Shown: positions 6,317-14,024 of the stretch, in pieces
Position numbering within the stretch: position 1 is the stretch's first letter
Layout: each line of letters opens with the position of its first letter
Assembly: GCA_030606845.1 (NCBI GenBank)
Contig: JAUWFP010000029.1
Span: 1-14,053, forward strand
Direction: 5' to 3'
DNA: 14,053 nucleotides
Source of the DNA: Anaerolineales bacterium
GTDB lineage: Bacteria > Chloroflexota > Anaerolineae > Anaerolineales > E44-bin32
Translations under genes and position numbers: made by a program
Notes under the pieces: generated by a model
The model's input: the letters and a program-made list of their open reading frames with translations, nothing else
What the model was told of the DNA's origin: nothing
The model's database searches: none

Positions 6317-6919
6317 TTACTTGAGAAGATCCAACACTTGGAGAAGGTTCCTGGTGATCCTCGCCGTAGCTCCCCAGATCACCTCCCCCTGGTATGGTTT
6401 GAAGGCATAAATCGGAAAGTGTGGGCCGGAAACAGAATTATCTTCGAAGAGGGTTTCTAAGTGCGCCGGATCCGACAACCACTCGATGGGAACACCAAAC
6501 ACGCTTGCGACTTCTATCGGATTTAACGTCAGCTTGTAAGGCCAAGGGATCACGCCAACAACAGGGATAATTTGAAACTGCGTGGTGGTGAGAAGCGAGT
6601 CGAGTCTGCCAAGGATCTTGACCTCCGCAGGATCAATGCCAATTTCCTCCTGTGTTTCTCGCAGCGCAGCGCTCTCATGGTTTTCATCATCGGGCTCAAT
6701 AACCCCGCCCGGAAACGAAACCTGACCACGATGGTCCTCGACTTCATCGGTACGTTTTGTGTACAGGGCGTGCCAGGCGCCATCATGATGATAGAGAGGG
6801 ATGAGTACCGCGGCCAGGCGAGCATCCAATTCAGTCTGGACAACGGCATTTTGTGAGAGAAGAATCTGCTGAAGGCGTTTTGTGAAATCATTCATGGGTT
6901 GATCGTAAAGAGCCATCAT
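6317..6919 (-). CDS. Nudix hydrolase, CoA pyrophosphatase (NudL/NUDT7-like)
   Basis: It probably splits CoA or acyl-CoA into 3',5'-ADP and phosphopantetheine. The 200-residue protein has the CoA-branch motif LYTKRTDEVEDHRGQVSFPG at 52-71, merging with the Nudix box GGVIEPDDENHESAALRETQ and EEIGI to residue 95. The metal-binding glutamates are E88, E91 and E92. The glycine-to-first-glutamate spacing is one residue longer than in MutT. Downstream, IIPVVGVIPWPY and VFGVPIEWL fit the same branch. Start ATG 6919 is 3 nt after the trmI stop. A second ATG follows at 6916 and another at 6895, and none has a convincing ribosome-binding site, so the start is uncertain within eight residues. It is probably translated by coupling to trmI. 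The exact substrate could be another nucleotide. Confidence 0.88.
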   Translation of the reverse strand: MMALYDQPMNDFTKRLQQILLSQNAVVQTELDARLAAVLIPLYHHDGAWHALYTKRTDEVEDHRGQVSFPGGVIEPDDENHESAALRETQEEIGIDPAEVKILGRLDSLLTTTQFQIIPVVGVIPWPYKLTLNPIEVASVFGVPIEWLSDPAHLETLFEDNSVSGPHFPIYAFKPYQGEVIWGATARITRNLLQVLDLLK

Positions 6920-6922
6920 AAG

Positions 6923-7696
6923 TCATTTTGTGTGCATCCGCCGGGCAAAAACTAGGTATCCTGTGTGCGCGATCATGCGGTCCGTCGGACGTAGACGTTC
7001 TGGAACTGGTTTATAGAAACGCAGCAGGATTTCGGCTACATCGGCCATAGCGAAAGGTTCTTCCTCGATTTTACTCAGAAAGGCGGAAACCTGGTTGGTT
7101 GTCGGCAGGATTGTTCCCAGCACACCTCCATTAGCAAGAACCTCATGAATTTGAGAGAGATACAATTCCGGCTTCGGTAGATCCAGGAAAACTGCGTCGA
7201 CGTCTTTTTCGGCAATTCCATCAGCGATATCTTGCAGGGTGAAATCAACACGATCCAATAAACCGACGCGCTCGAGATTTTGCTTGGACAGATCCTGCAT
7301 GTCCTCACGACGATCGTATGAATATACTTTTCCTCGCTCTCCGACCATCCAGGCAAATGCGGTGGTCAGAGCGCCAGAGCCGCTACCCGCTTCGAGGACA
7401 CGCGTTCCTGGTCCAATCGAAAGGCGCAGGAGGATGTAACCGATATCTTTCGGGAATATGATCTGCGAGATTCGGCGGGTGTTGCGGACGAGATCATGCA
7501 GCGTGGGGGGGAGGAATACGTAGGATGTTCCCAAATGCGTTTCGACATCCCGCCCCCACGGTGTGCCTATAAGGTCGTTATGGAAGATAGATCCCTTATG
7601 GGTTTGGTACTCACGATCGTCCTCGAGCCTGAAGATCGTTTGTTTATGATTTGGCAATTGGAGCATGGCTAGATCGCCAACCTCTGCAATTCGCAT
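6923..7696 (-). CDS. trmI: tRNA (adenine-58-N1)-methyltransferase TrmI
   Basis: This enzyme makes m1A58 in the T-loop of tRNA, using S-adenosylmethionine; the bacterial enzymes are homotetramers. The 257-residue protein has the small N-terminal beta domain with the typical KGSIFHNDLIGTPWG (34-48) and FLPPTLHDLV. The Rossmann methyltransferase domain follows, with motif I VLEAGSGSGALT at 100-111, acidic D128 after strand 2, and DAVFLDLPKPELYL near 167-180. Start ATG 7696 has a strong TAGGAGG about 8 nt upstream. The 73-nt gap before it separates this gene from the methyltransferase at 7770, and I see no clear promoter there. The Nudix gene follows 3 nt later. Length and motifs are normal. Confidence 0.95.
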   Translation of the reverse strand: MRIAEVGDLAMLQLPNHKQTIFRLEDDREYQTHKGSIFHNDLIGTPWGRDVETHLGTSYVFLPPTLHDLVRNTRRISQIIFPKDIGYILLRLSIGPGTRVLEAGSGSGALTTAFAWMVGERGKVYSYDRREDMQDLSKQNLERVGLLDRVDFTLQDIADGIAEKDVDAVFLDLPKPELYLSQIHEVLANGGVLGTILPTTNQVSAFLSKIEEEPFAMADVAEILLRFYKPVPERLRPTDRMIAHTGYLVFARRMHTK

Positions 7697-7769
7697 GCCT
7701 GCAGCCTCCTAGTCAAGTTGCACATATTCTAATGGCAAATAGCGCCCGCATACCTATCCTGTCCGGCAA

Positions 7770-8420
7770 TTAAGCAGGCTTGGATCCTACAACGCGCAGC
7801 ACACGCGCTCGCTCTTGTTCGATAATTTCAAATCGTGGGCGAAAGCCCGCCTCTTGGAGGGGGATTTTCCACTCCTCTCGCGGCTCGCCTGACTGTCCTG
7901 TAAAGCGGTATAGCCAGGAAGCAAAACGGTCTGCGAGAGAATCTCCCGTGATCTGAACGAGTCCGACGATGACGAGTTCTCCGTCCGGCTGCAGGACTCG
8001 GAAGGCTTCCGTCAGCGTTGCCGGATCGACGATATATTCACTCGGAAAGGTGGCGATGATGTCAGAGAAGTGATCTGATCGAAAGGGAAGCGCTTGCGCA
8101 CGACCCTTGGTTAGCATCGGGGTAACACCCCTGCGAAAAAGATTGCGCTGGGCGCGCTTAAGCATTTGCGTCGACGTATCTATCCCGACACTTCTATGGA
8201 CTGATCGTGAGACATCGGCGAGCAGGTGCCCTGGTCCGGACCCCAGCTCAAGAAGGTCGCCGGTTGGCGAGGAGGGTGCTGCAACGGACTGCCATTTCCT
8301 CCACTGACCCATGGAGGTTGTCCAGGCGACGAAGTCATACGCCCAGGCGAGGGTTGTATACAGGTGCTTGAAGAAGAAGCGCAGGAAAGAAGCGATAAGT
8401 TTGGATGCTATTTTCCACAT
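7770..8420 (-). CDS. Class I SAM-dependent methyltransferase, substrate unknown
   Basis: The 216-residue protein has an amphipathic, aromatic-rich N-terminus (LIASFLRFFFKHLYTTLAWA) suggesting membrane contact. A classical methyltransferase core follows: motif I LLELGSGPGHLL at 56-67, acidic VGIDTS with D80, ALPFRSDHFSDIIATFP and the FRVLQPDGELVIVG strand. The arrangement resembles the UbiE/phospholipid methyltransferase group, but nothing fixes the substrate. It is last in the mgtE-lipid kinase-deacetylase operon, and its first 13 bases overlap the end of the deacetylase gene. No good ribosome-binding site precedes ATG 8420, consistent with translational coupling. A lipid or isoprenoid substrate is an inference from the neighbours and the hydrophobic N-terminus. 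Confidence 0.85.
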   Translation of the reverse strand: MWKIASKLIASFLRFFFKHLYTTLAWAYDFVAWTTSMGQWRKWQSVAAPSSPTGDLLELGSGPGHLLADVSRSVHRSVGIDTSTQMLKRAQRNLFRRGVTPMLTKGRAQALPFRSDHFSDIIATFPSEYIVDPATLTEAFRVLQPDGELVIVGLVQITGDSLADRFASWLYRFTGQSGEPREEWKIPLQEAGFRPRFEIIEQERARVLRVVGSKPA

Positions 8421-9247
8421 CCCGTTCGGTAGGAGTGCAATTCGATATTTTCTGAGTCAATAGCAGAAAGTGCGCTCTGATCGGTGAGAGCAGTCAGTTC
8501 CTGCTCACGGATGCGGTTGTAGCCGCTAGTCTGCTCGAGCGCTTCATCGGAGTAACCAGGGTGGCACATAATCTCGCTCACACCGTTGGGCAGTTCCCGA
8601 AGGAGCTTGATTAAGTGGTCCAGGACCGCGTATTTTCCAAAGAAGCTGGCATAAAAATAATCTGGGTGTGGAATGGCGAATGTCTCCAGGTGTTCTTTTG
8701 CCTGCGTTCTGCTGAAGTCGAGCATGTCGGCAGGGAAAAGCTCAAATAAATCTTCTTCGCGAACATCAGTCGGAAACGGAGTGCGGACGCCGCAATCATA
8801 TTCAACCGCAAGTTCGGTTATTAAAAACCAGATCTCAGTACTGGCGATGCCAAAATGGTGATGACTGTCGAGATGGTCAAGTTCCGCCTCGGTTTGAAGA
8901 AAGCGCTCGATCTGTGCTTTGCACTCTATTTTGACTTCATCGAGGTCTAACGTCTCCGGGTCACTGAAGATTAGATCCTTCTCGTGAAACCACCCGTTTG
9001 CGTCGATAAGCGTGGGGACTCGATCAGGCGGTGTGAGGGGTTTACCGCAGGTGAGATTAAGGTGGACACCGAAAGCCAGAGTAGGTGCACATTCAATTCC
9101 CCTGCGTACGTCTTCGAGGGCGCCGGGCAAGTTGATCATAACGGTTGTCGTTGTAACGAGACCGTTTAGGTGAGCATCGCAGATCCCCCGGCTGACGGAT
9201 GGAGTGCGACCATAATCATCCGCGTTTACGATCAACCTGCGGTTCAC
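8408..9247 (-). CDS. ChbG/YdjC-type carbohydrate (N-acetyl) deacetylase
   Basis: Members remove acetyl groups from N-acetylated sugars, for example chitobiose (ChbG) or a hopanoid precursor (HpnK). All metal and catalytic positions of the fold are present in the 279 residues: N8-A-D10-D11-YG at the start, H62 in FGVHLNLT, DSHHH at 127-131, and CHPGYSDE with H229. The start codon is GTG 9247, which overlaps the stop of the lipid kinase as GTGA. The end overlaps the methyltransferase by 13 nt. Such tight packing points to one functional unit. The substrate cannot be read from sequence; no other hopanoid genes are in the window, so I leave the symbol open. Confidence 0.9.
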   Translation of the reverse strand: MNRRLIVNADDYGRTPSVSRGICDAHLNGLVTTTTVMINLPGALEDVRRGIECAPTLAFGVHLNLTCGKPLTPPDRVPTLIDANGWFHEKDLIFSDPETLDLDEVKIECKAQIERFLQTEAELDHLDSHHHFGIASTEIWFLITELAVEYDCGVRTPFPTDVREEDLFELFPADMLDFSRTQAKEHLETFAIPHPDYFYASFFGKYAVLDHLIKLLRELPNGVSEIMCHPGYSDEALEQTSGYNRIREQELTALTDQSALSAIDSENIELHSYRTGCGK

Positions 9248-10134
9248 GGTGTGTAGATGTCCAATCGAGCCGGGAGCACACGGTAACGAATCGTCGTCGC
9301 CTCTTCGGCTTTTATCTCCCCATCCGCCTGTATAGGTGTCCCTGGAGAGCAGGTGATCTCGAGCTGCTGTGTGTGATGCTGGTGGATGGCAGGATCATGA
9401 ATGAACTCACCGTTGATTGTCCTGGGGAGCAAGGAGAGCATTTTCAAGCGCGTAGGTGCATACCCATAGACGAAGGTAAGTAAGCCATCTGTGGGATCTG
9501 CATCGGGCGCCATTTTGAACATACCACCGGTCAAAGGGCAGTTGCCTACCGACACCAGGGACACAAGTCCTTCGTACTCGCCATCATCCCAGCGGATGCG
9601 CATTTCGTATTCCGGCTTTGACGCGATCCCTCGCAGTGCGGCGACCAGGTAGCGAATCACGCCCTGCAGCCAGGTCATGCGAATGTTATAAAGTGACACG
9701 ACCGGCTCTAATCCAACCGCGGAGTTGTTATCAAACACCCAGTCGTTCACCTGGCCCAAGTCGATACGGCGCGTCTTCCGACCGAGGACTGCCTCAAGAG
9801 AGCCGACGATATCCAGCGGAAGTCCTAAATTCGTTATGAGATCATTTGCCGTCCCCAGCGGGATGATGCCGAGAGGGCCAAGCACACCTTCCGGATTGGC
9901 CTGGTAGAGTCCGTTAATAACCTCGCCTATCGTTCCATCCCCACCGGCAGCGATAATCGGATCTCTTCCATCCCGTGAAGCTTGCTCCGCAAGTTCGGTC
10001 GCATGCTCTGGTCCCTGAGAAAGCACGACCTCACAGTCAAGAGACAATCGCTTGAGCGTATCGATAATCTCAGGCGCTTGTTTTCCCGATTTCCATCGAT
10101 TTGAGTACGGATTGAGAATGACTATTCCAGACAT
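9244..10134 (-). CDS. Diacylglycerol/lipid kinase family protein (YegS/DgkB-like)
   Basis: The family phosphorylates diacylglycerol or related lipids at the membrane face, using ATP. The 296-residue protein has the N-terminal nucleotide-binding domain with LNPYSNR (7-13), GGDGTIGEV at 64-72 and LGTANDL at 93-99. A C-terminal beta-sandwich carries PLTGGMFKMAPDA, PTDGLLTFV and IQADGE, all diagnostic of the family. In-frame GTG 10140 is possible, but ATG 10134 is placed correctly behind AGGTG, whereas the AGG for the GTG would be only 3 nt away. The gene starts 6 nt after the mgtE stop. YegS (phosphatidylglycerol kinase) and DgkB (diacylglycerol kinase) cannot be separated by eye. Confidence 0.92.
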   Translation of the reverse strand: MSGIVILNPYSNRWKSGKQAPEIIDTLKRLSLDCEVVLSQGPEHATELAEQASRDGRDPIIAAGGDGTIGEVINGLYQANPEGVLGPLGIIPLGTANDLITNLGLPLDIVGSLEAVLGRKTRRIDLGQVNDWVFDNNSAVGLEPVVSLYNIRMTWLQGVIRYLVAALRGIASKPEYEMRIRWDDGEYEGLVSLVSVGNCPLTGGMFKMAPDADPTDGLLTFVYGYAPTRLKMLSLLPRTINGEFIHDPAIHQHHTQQLEITCSPGTPIQADGEIKAEEATTIRYRVLPARLDIYTP

Positions 10135-10140
10135 TGTCAC

Positions 10141-11493
10141 CTACCTCATGTAATTAATGAAGACCGAAGCGAGTCCCAAGAAAAGTGCAAATCCTACACT
10201 GTCTGTGACTGCTGTAACGAGCACGGTTGAAGCGAGCGCAGGGTCCGCCCCGAGCCATCTCAGGATAAGCGGCACAAGCGTCCCAATCACTGTGGCGAGA
10301 ATCATATTCCCAACAAGAGCGAGGCCGAGGATTAAACCCAGGACTTCATTCCCCGTCCATAGGTAGACTCCAACAGCAGCTGCAGCGCCTATGAAGAGAC
10401 CTTGAAAAAGACCAACGACAGCTTCTTTCGTAAGTGTCCGCCAGGCATCGCGTGGTTCGATTTCGTCAAGTGCGATGGCGCGGACAATGATTGCCAGCGT
10501 TTGGGTGGCTGTATTCCCGCCTAATCCAGCCACGACAGATAGAAACGCGGCCAGCAATGCAACCTGGGCAATAAGAGATTCGAATTGGGAGATAACCCAG
10601 GAAGCGAAAAGCGCAGTAATGCCGCTTAAAAATAACCAGGGCAGTCTCCTGCGAATGGAGAGACCAATTGGGCTGTCAAAGGAAAGATCGGAATCGGGGA
10701 CGTTCGCAAGGCGGTAAATATCCTCGGTAGCCTCGACTTCGATAACGTCCATCAAGTCATCGTAGGTGATCACACCGCGGAGACTGCCAACATCGTCAAC
10801 GACAGGCATCGCCGCCAAATCGTAGCGGATCATAAGGCGGGCAACGTCTTCCTGATCCAGGTCTGTTTTGGCGGAGATCACATCGGGGTCCATGATCTCA
10901 CGGATTCTACGATTCGGGTCAGCGATTACTAAATCACGCAGTCCTACGACACCGAGCAGTTTTAAATTTTGTTCGACAACATACAAATAGTAGGGGGTGT
11001 CGGATCCCAATGTTGTTTGGCGCAAGTACTCAATCGCCTCAGCCGTGGTGATTTCCGGCGCCAAGGTGAGTAGATGGGTGGTCATTAGGCCACCGGCGGT
11101 TTCATCGGGGAAAACAAGCAGAGGAATTACGTCTTCGGATTCTTCCATCTCCGCCAAAGCATCCGCGGCGAGCTTGGGAGGTAAGTCACCTAAGACATCT
11201 GCCGCTTCGTCTGGTTCCATCGCATCGAGGATGTCTGCGAGGAAGGGCGTCGAAAGCGTCTCGGCTACGTCGGCTGCCTCCTCGTCGTCGAGTTCCTCGA
11301 GCAGGTCAGCTGTATCGTTGATATCGAGTTGGGGGAGGATTATGGCTTGGTCTTGATCGTCAAGATCGGCGAAGGCCTCAGCTCGATCTACAGGGTGTAG
11401 ATCGGTGAGCGCGGCGATTGCTTCCTCGACGCGGTTTGCTTCGAGGGCTGTCCGAATCGCTTCTAACGTGGCGTCGATCATTGAAGGTTCCAC
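10141..11493 (-). CDS. mgtE: Magnesium transporter MgtE
   Basis: This is a dimeric Mg2+ channel/transporter in the inner membrane, gated by cytosolic Mg2+. The 450 residues match the family length. An acidic helical N domain covers about residues 1-130 (EELDDEEAADVAETL, DAMEPDEAADVLGDLPP). Two CBS domains follow at about 131-260 (DETAGGLMTTHLLTL, VVDDVGSLRGVITYDDLMDV). The plug helix and five transmembrane helices start near 285. VAGLGGNTATQTL and TAVTDSVGFALFLG are conserved, and D431 is equivalent to the pore Mg2+-binding Asp. GTG 11493 is preceded by AGGGAG at good spacing; ATG 11481 is the alternative. It heads a four-gene operon. The promoter is about 250 nt upstream, so the mRNA carries a long structured leader. 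Confidence 0.95.
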   Translation of the reverse strand: MEPSMIDATLEAIRTALEANRVEEAIAALTDLHPVDRAEAFADLDDQDQAIILPQLDINDTADLLEELDDEEAADVAETLSTPFLADILDAMEPDEAADVLGDLPPKLAADALAEMEESEDVIPLLVFPDETAGGLMTTHLLTLAPEITTAEAIEYLRQTTLGSDTPYYLYVVEQNLKLLGVVGLRDLVIADPNRRIREIMDPDVISAKTDLDQEDVARLMIRYDLAAMPVVDDVGSLRGVITYDDLMDVIEVEATEDIYRLANVPDSDLSFDSPIGLSIRRRLPWLFLSGITALFASWVISQFESLIAQVALLAAFLSVVAGLGGNTATQTLAIIVRAIALDEIEPRDAWRTLTKEAVVGLFQGLFIGAAAAVGVYLWTGNEVLGLILGLALVGNMILATVIGTLVPLILRWLGADPALASTVLVTAVTDSVGFALFLGLASVFINYMR

Positions 11494-11738
11494 GCATGCT
11501 CCCTGGAGGATTGATCTTTCCCCTTGACCCTGGCTTCAGCAGTTCCAAAGGTTTTGGGACATATCTCTCAAGGAGTCGCGTAGAGCTCGCAGCGAACTCT
11601 AGAGGGGCAGCAAACCTTGGGCCAATTAAGAACTATTATTTCTCAAAATACTTGTCATTTTTGTTTCGGGAACCTGCACTTCCGATGCCATGTGGATTCT
11701 GTTCAACATGGTTGATCGGCTATGGTGTTTCCCTGCAT
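11494..11738 (-). promoter_or_regulatory. Long foldable 5' leader of mgtE, possible cis-regulatory RNA
   Basis: The predicted leader of about 245 nt has two folded parts. The promoter-proximal one (11733-11668) is a long imperfect hairpin. Its stems, outside to inside, are GGGAA/TTCCC, CAC/GTG, CCGAT/ATCGG and CCATGT/ACATGG, with a 12-nt loop. The start-proximal one (11575-11520) is closed by CTCCTTGA/TCAAGGGG (8 pairs, one wobble) and contains the hairpin CCAAA-ACC-TTTGG. Between them lies TAGAG/CTCTA (11601-11581). I do not find the GGTGAGGCTCCT core of the M-box Mg2+ riboswitch. Role inferred only from position and structure. Confidence 0.5.
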
Positions 11739-11744
11739 GGGTGG

Positions 11745-11773
11745 ATTGTAGCATTCTAGCGGAGGGTCGTCAA
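11745..11773 (-). promoter_or_regulatory. Sigma-70-type promoter of the mgtE operon
   Basis: On the minus strand, -35 TTGACG (11773-11768) and -10 TACAAT (11750-11745) are separated by exactly 17 nt. This is the best promoter match in the 547-nt gap between mgtE and the peptidase gene. The predicted transcript start is near 11738. Confidence 0.7.
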
Positions 11774-11855
11774 AAGAGAGGGGTCTAATTATGGGCCACA
11801 GCTCTTATTTATTGAGCTTTCATTCAAAATTGGTGGGTTGGCGCTGCGTTTCTCC

Positions 11856-11877
11856 GCCCGGAGCTGAACCTCCGGGC
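11856..11877. repeat. Small hairpin next to REP copy
   Basis: Perfect 8-bp stem GCCCGGAG / CTCCGGGC with loop CTGAAC. It lies 13 nt from the REP palindrome and is different in sequence. It may be a second family of intergenic palindrome or part of a termination region for the upstream peptidase transcript. Confidence 0.6.
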
Positions 11878-11890
11878 TCAGTACTAATAA

Positions 11891-11924
11891 AACCTCCCGC
11901 AGGTTCAAAACCTGCGGGAGGGTT
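11891..11924. repeat. REP palindrome, solo copy, doubling as possible terminator
   Basis: Left arm AACCTCCCGCAGGTT, loop CAA, right arm AACCTGCGGGAGGGTT with one extra G. On the minus strand the stem is followed by TTTTATTA, which has the form of an intrinsic terminator for the protease-peptidase transcript ending at 12041. The remaining gap 11925-12040 shows no other feature. Confidence 0.88.
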
Positions 11925-12040
11925 AGGCTCAGACAACTACTTTCAGCAATGCAATCATCTACACATGAAAGTTTACGCGTTTATGTCTCATTTTATAGCA
12001 TTAGGAAAAGAATCTGACTTCTTTGCCTGAACTTTGGCAA

Positions 12041-12736
12041 TCAGCGTCTGCGGCTGCTCGAACCTGAAACTCGCATCACCCAATACAGCAATTGGAGGAG
12101 TGCTGTTGCCAGCGCAGCGACATACGTAAACGCCGCGGCTCTTAAAACCGCGTTTACGCCATCCTGATCTTGTTGGGTTTGGATCAGCCCGGTTTCTGCA
12201 AGGAGAGCTTTTGCTCGTGAGGAGGCGTTAAGCTCAACGGGCAGCGTGGCCAGGGCAAAAAGTGCACTAGTCGCAAAGGCAGCAACACCAAGCCAGGAGA
12301 TATTTACGACTTGCAGCATCAATCCGACGATGATCAAGATCCAACCAAGAGAAGAACCGATATTAACGATGGGAATAAGTGCGGATCGCAGTTTAAGGGG
12401 GAAATAGTCCACCTTGTCCTGCATTGCATGTCCCAGTTCGTGGGCGGCAATAGCCATAGCAGAGACTGAAGCCGGCTCATACACACCACGGGAAAGGTGC
12501 AAAGTCTTGCTGCGAGGGTCATAATGATCGGTTAATTTACCGCCGGTGGGTTCGACACGCACGTCGTTTAAACCGCCGTATTGGATTAGGCGGTTGGCGG
12601 TTCCCGCGCCGCTAATGTGGGCGCTATTTTCTATCCGGCTCCACTTCTTGTAGGTTGATGAAACCCACCACTGAGCGAATATCATCAGCAGGAACGCTGG
12701 AGCCATCAAGCAAAGATAGGTTGTATCGAAATACAT
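12041..12736 (-). CDS. Zinc metallopeptidase, YugP family (membrane)
   Basis: The 231-residue protein belongs to the putative neutral zinc peptidases typified by YugP. An N-terminal transmembrane helix (YLCLMAPAFLLMIFAQWW) comes first, then the zinc site H99-E100-L-G-H103 in AIAAHELGHAMQD. A hydrophobic pair of helices covers about 119-168, and the third-ligand region LPVELNASSRA follows with E168. A last helix (AALATALLQLLYWVM) precedes a basic tail ending SRRR. Before the zinc site, RLIQYGGLNDVRVEPTGGKL and DHYDPRSKTLHLS are typical of the family. ATG 12736 has AGAGG 9 nt upstream, and the gene follows the S41 protease by 25 nt. Its substrate is unknown; the pairing of two membrane proteases suggests envelope protein turnover. 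Confidence 0.92.
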   Translation of the reverse strand: MYFDTTYLCLMAPAFLLMIFAQWWVSSTYKKWSRIENSAHISGAGTANRLIQYGGLNDVRVEPTGGKLTDHYDPRSKTLHLSRGVYEPASVSAMAIAAHELGHAMQDKVDYFPLKLRSALIPIVNIGSSLGWILIIVGLMLQVVNISWLGVAAFATSALFALATLPVELNASSRAKALLAETGLIQTQQDQDGVNAVLRAAAFTYVAALATALLQLLYWVMRVSGSSSRRR

Positions 12737-12761
12737 TTAATCAACCTCTTGATGTTTATAA

Positions 12762-14024
12762 TTATTCTGTAAGCAGCTCTATTGCCTTCTGGAGCTGGGG
12801 ATCGATGCCGGCATCGAAGTCCTCTTCTGTGTAAGAGACCTCATAATCTGGTTCTAATCCCTCCCCGGCGATCTGTCTCCCTTTTGGTGTATACCAACGA
12901 GCGACGGTCACACGCACTGCGCCTTCCTCTCCAGTGAGGGCAATCCAATTTTGCACCGAGCCTTTCCCGAATGTCGCCTCCCCCACGAGCAGGCCGCGCT
13001 CATGGTCCTGGATTGCACCAGCCACAATCTCCGAGGCGGATGCAGATCCGCCGTTCACAAGAATGATGAGAGGCAAATCGGTCGCCAGACCATCCCCAAG
13101 GGCTTCATAGATCTCTTCGCTTCCATCGCCGAATCTCTCCGTCAATATCACGCCATCGTCAATAAACTCCGAAGCCACTTCGATTGCCGTGAGCAGGAAT
13201 CCACCGCCATTGCCTCTCAGGTCGAGAATTAGCCCATTCAACTCAGTCTCGCGTAAATCACGGATCGCGCTCCGAAGATCATCTGAAGTGTCGTTGGAGA
13301 AATTGTAGAGCTGAATATAGCCGATATCTCCTTCGAGTATCTCGCTCTCGACGCTGGGAACCAGGATCTCTGCTCTGATAATCTCGAACTCCAGGAGTTC
13401 GGGTTCTCCCTCGCGCCTGATCGTCAAATGAACCGTCGTTCCCGCAGGACCAAGGACGCTGCGAATGACGATGTTCGCATCGATGCCGATTACATCTTCA
13501 CCGTCGACGGCGACCACCTCATCCCCGGGCTCCAACCCTGCTTCTTCTGCCGGGGAGCCGGGCATGGGCGATACGATCGTCAGGAATTCCGCATTCGTGT
13601 CCACCCAGGCTCCAATTCCTTCGTAAGAGCCATGGAGAGGGATATTCGCTTGCTGGTAGGTAACCGGGTCCATGTAGGATGTATGGGGATCGCCAAGCGC
13701 GTCCACTGTCCCGGAAATAGCTCCTCTCATGAGTGTGACATCGTCAAGCGGCTGGTCAACAAACTCCTCGTGTACGATATCCCACGCTTCCCAGAAAGGA
13801 GCAAATAACTCATCGGAGCCTTCCGGCGGTTCTGATGTGTAGCTCTTCGTTTCCACAACCAGCGACGATTGCTGGAGAGGATCCTCCAGCCAACCTGGCA
13901 GAAATTCGTAACCGATCATCTGGCCGATTACGACGCCTATCGCCAGACCGCTTACGAATATGCTCGCTGATAAAAATGTCCCTAGGAACAAGCCAAGTAA
14001 TACGAATTTTACTTTTGATGACAT
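12762..14024 (-). CDS. S41 family C-terminal processing peptidase (CtpA-like)
   Basis: This periplasmic or extracytoplasmic serine protease has a Ser-Lys dyad and a PDZ gate. The 420 residues begin with an N-terminal signal-anchor helix (about 6-38, VLLGLFLGTFLSASIFVSGL). A helical lid region, WDIVHEEFVDQPLDD then ALGDPHTSYMDP, extends to about 120. The PDZ domain (about 133-220) has SYEGIGAWV and PAEEAGLEPGDEVVAVDG. The catalytic domain contains LILDLRGNGGGFL at 265-277, the serine motif GGSASASE at 325-332 and the general base K354 in FGKGSVQ. Everything needed for activity is present. ATG 14024 is preceded by GAGGG at a somewhat long distance. The promoter probably lies beyond the window edge. 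It is co-transcribed with the YugP-like gene. Confidence 0.94.
   Translation of the reverse strand: MSSKVKFVLLGLFLGTFLSASIFVSGLAIGVVIGQMIGYEFLPGWLEDPLQQSSLVVETKSYTSEPPEGSDELFAPFWEAWDIVHEEFVDQPLDDVTLMRGAISGTVDALGDPHTSYMDPVTYQQANIPLHGSYEGIGAWVDTNAEFLTIVSPMPGSPAEEAGLEPGDEVVAVDGEDVIGIDANIVIRSVLGPAGTTVHLTIRREGEPELLEFEIIRAEILVPSVESEILEGDIGYIQLYNFSNDTSDDLRSAIRDLRETELNGLILDLRGNGGGFLLTAIEVASEFIDDGVILTERFGDGSEEIYEALGDGLATDLPLIILVNGGSASASEIVAGAIQDHERGLLVGEATFGKGSVQNWIALTGEEGAVRVTVARWYTPKGRQIAGEGLEPDYEVSYTEEDFDAGIDPQLQKAIELLTE

Noticed and set aside
11494..11738. M-box riboswitch upstream of mgtE
   Set aside because: The conserved GGTGAGGCTCCT core was not found on the leader strand, so I call only a structured leader of unknown type.
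11791..12030. Small plus-strand open frame of 79 codons
   Set aside because: It is made largely of the translated hairpin and REP palindrome (PPGAEPPG, KPAGG), with no ribosome-binding site.
12951..13808. Plus-strand open frames of 93 and 126 codons within the protease gene
   Set aside because: They are antisense shadows of the S41 peptidase, which has intact motifs along its whole length.
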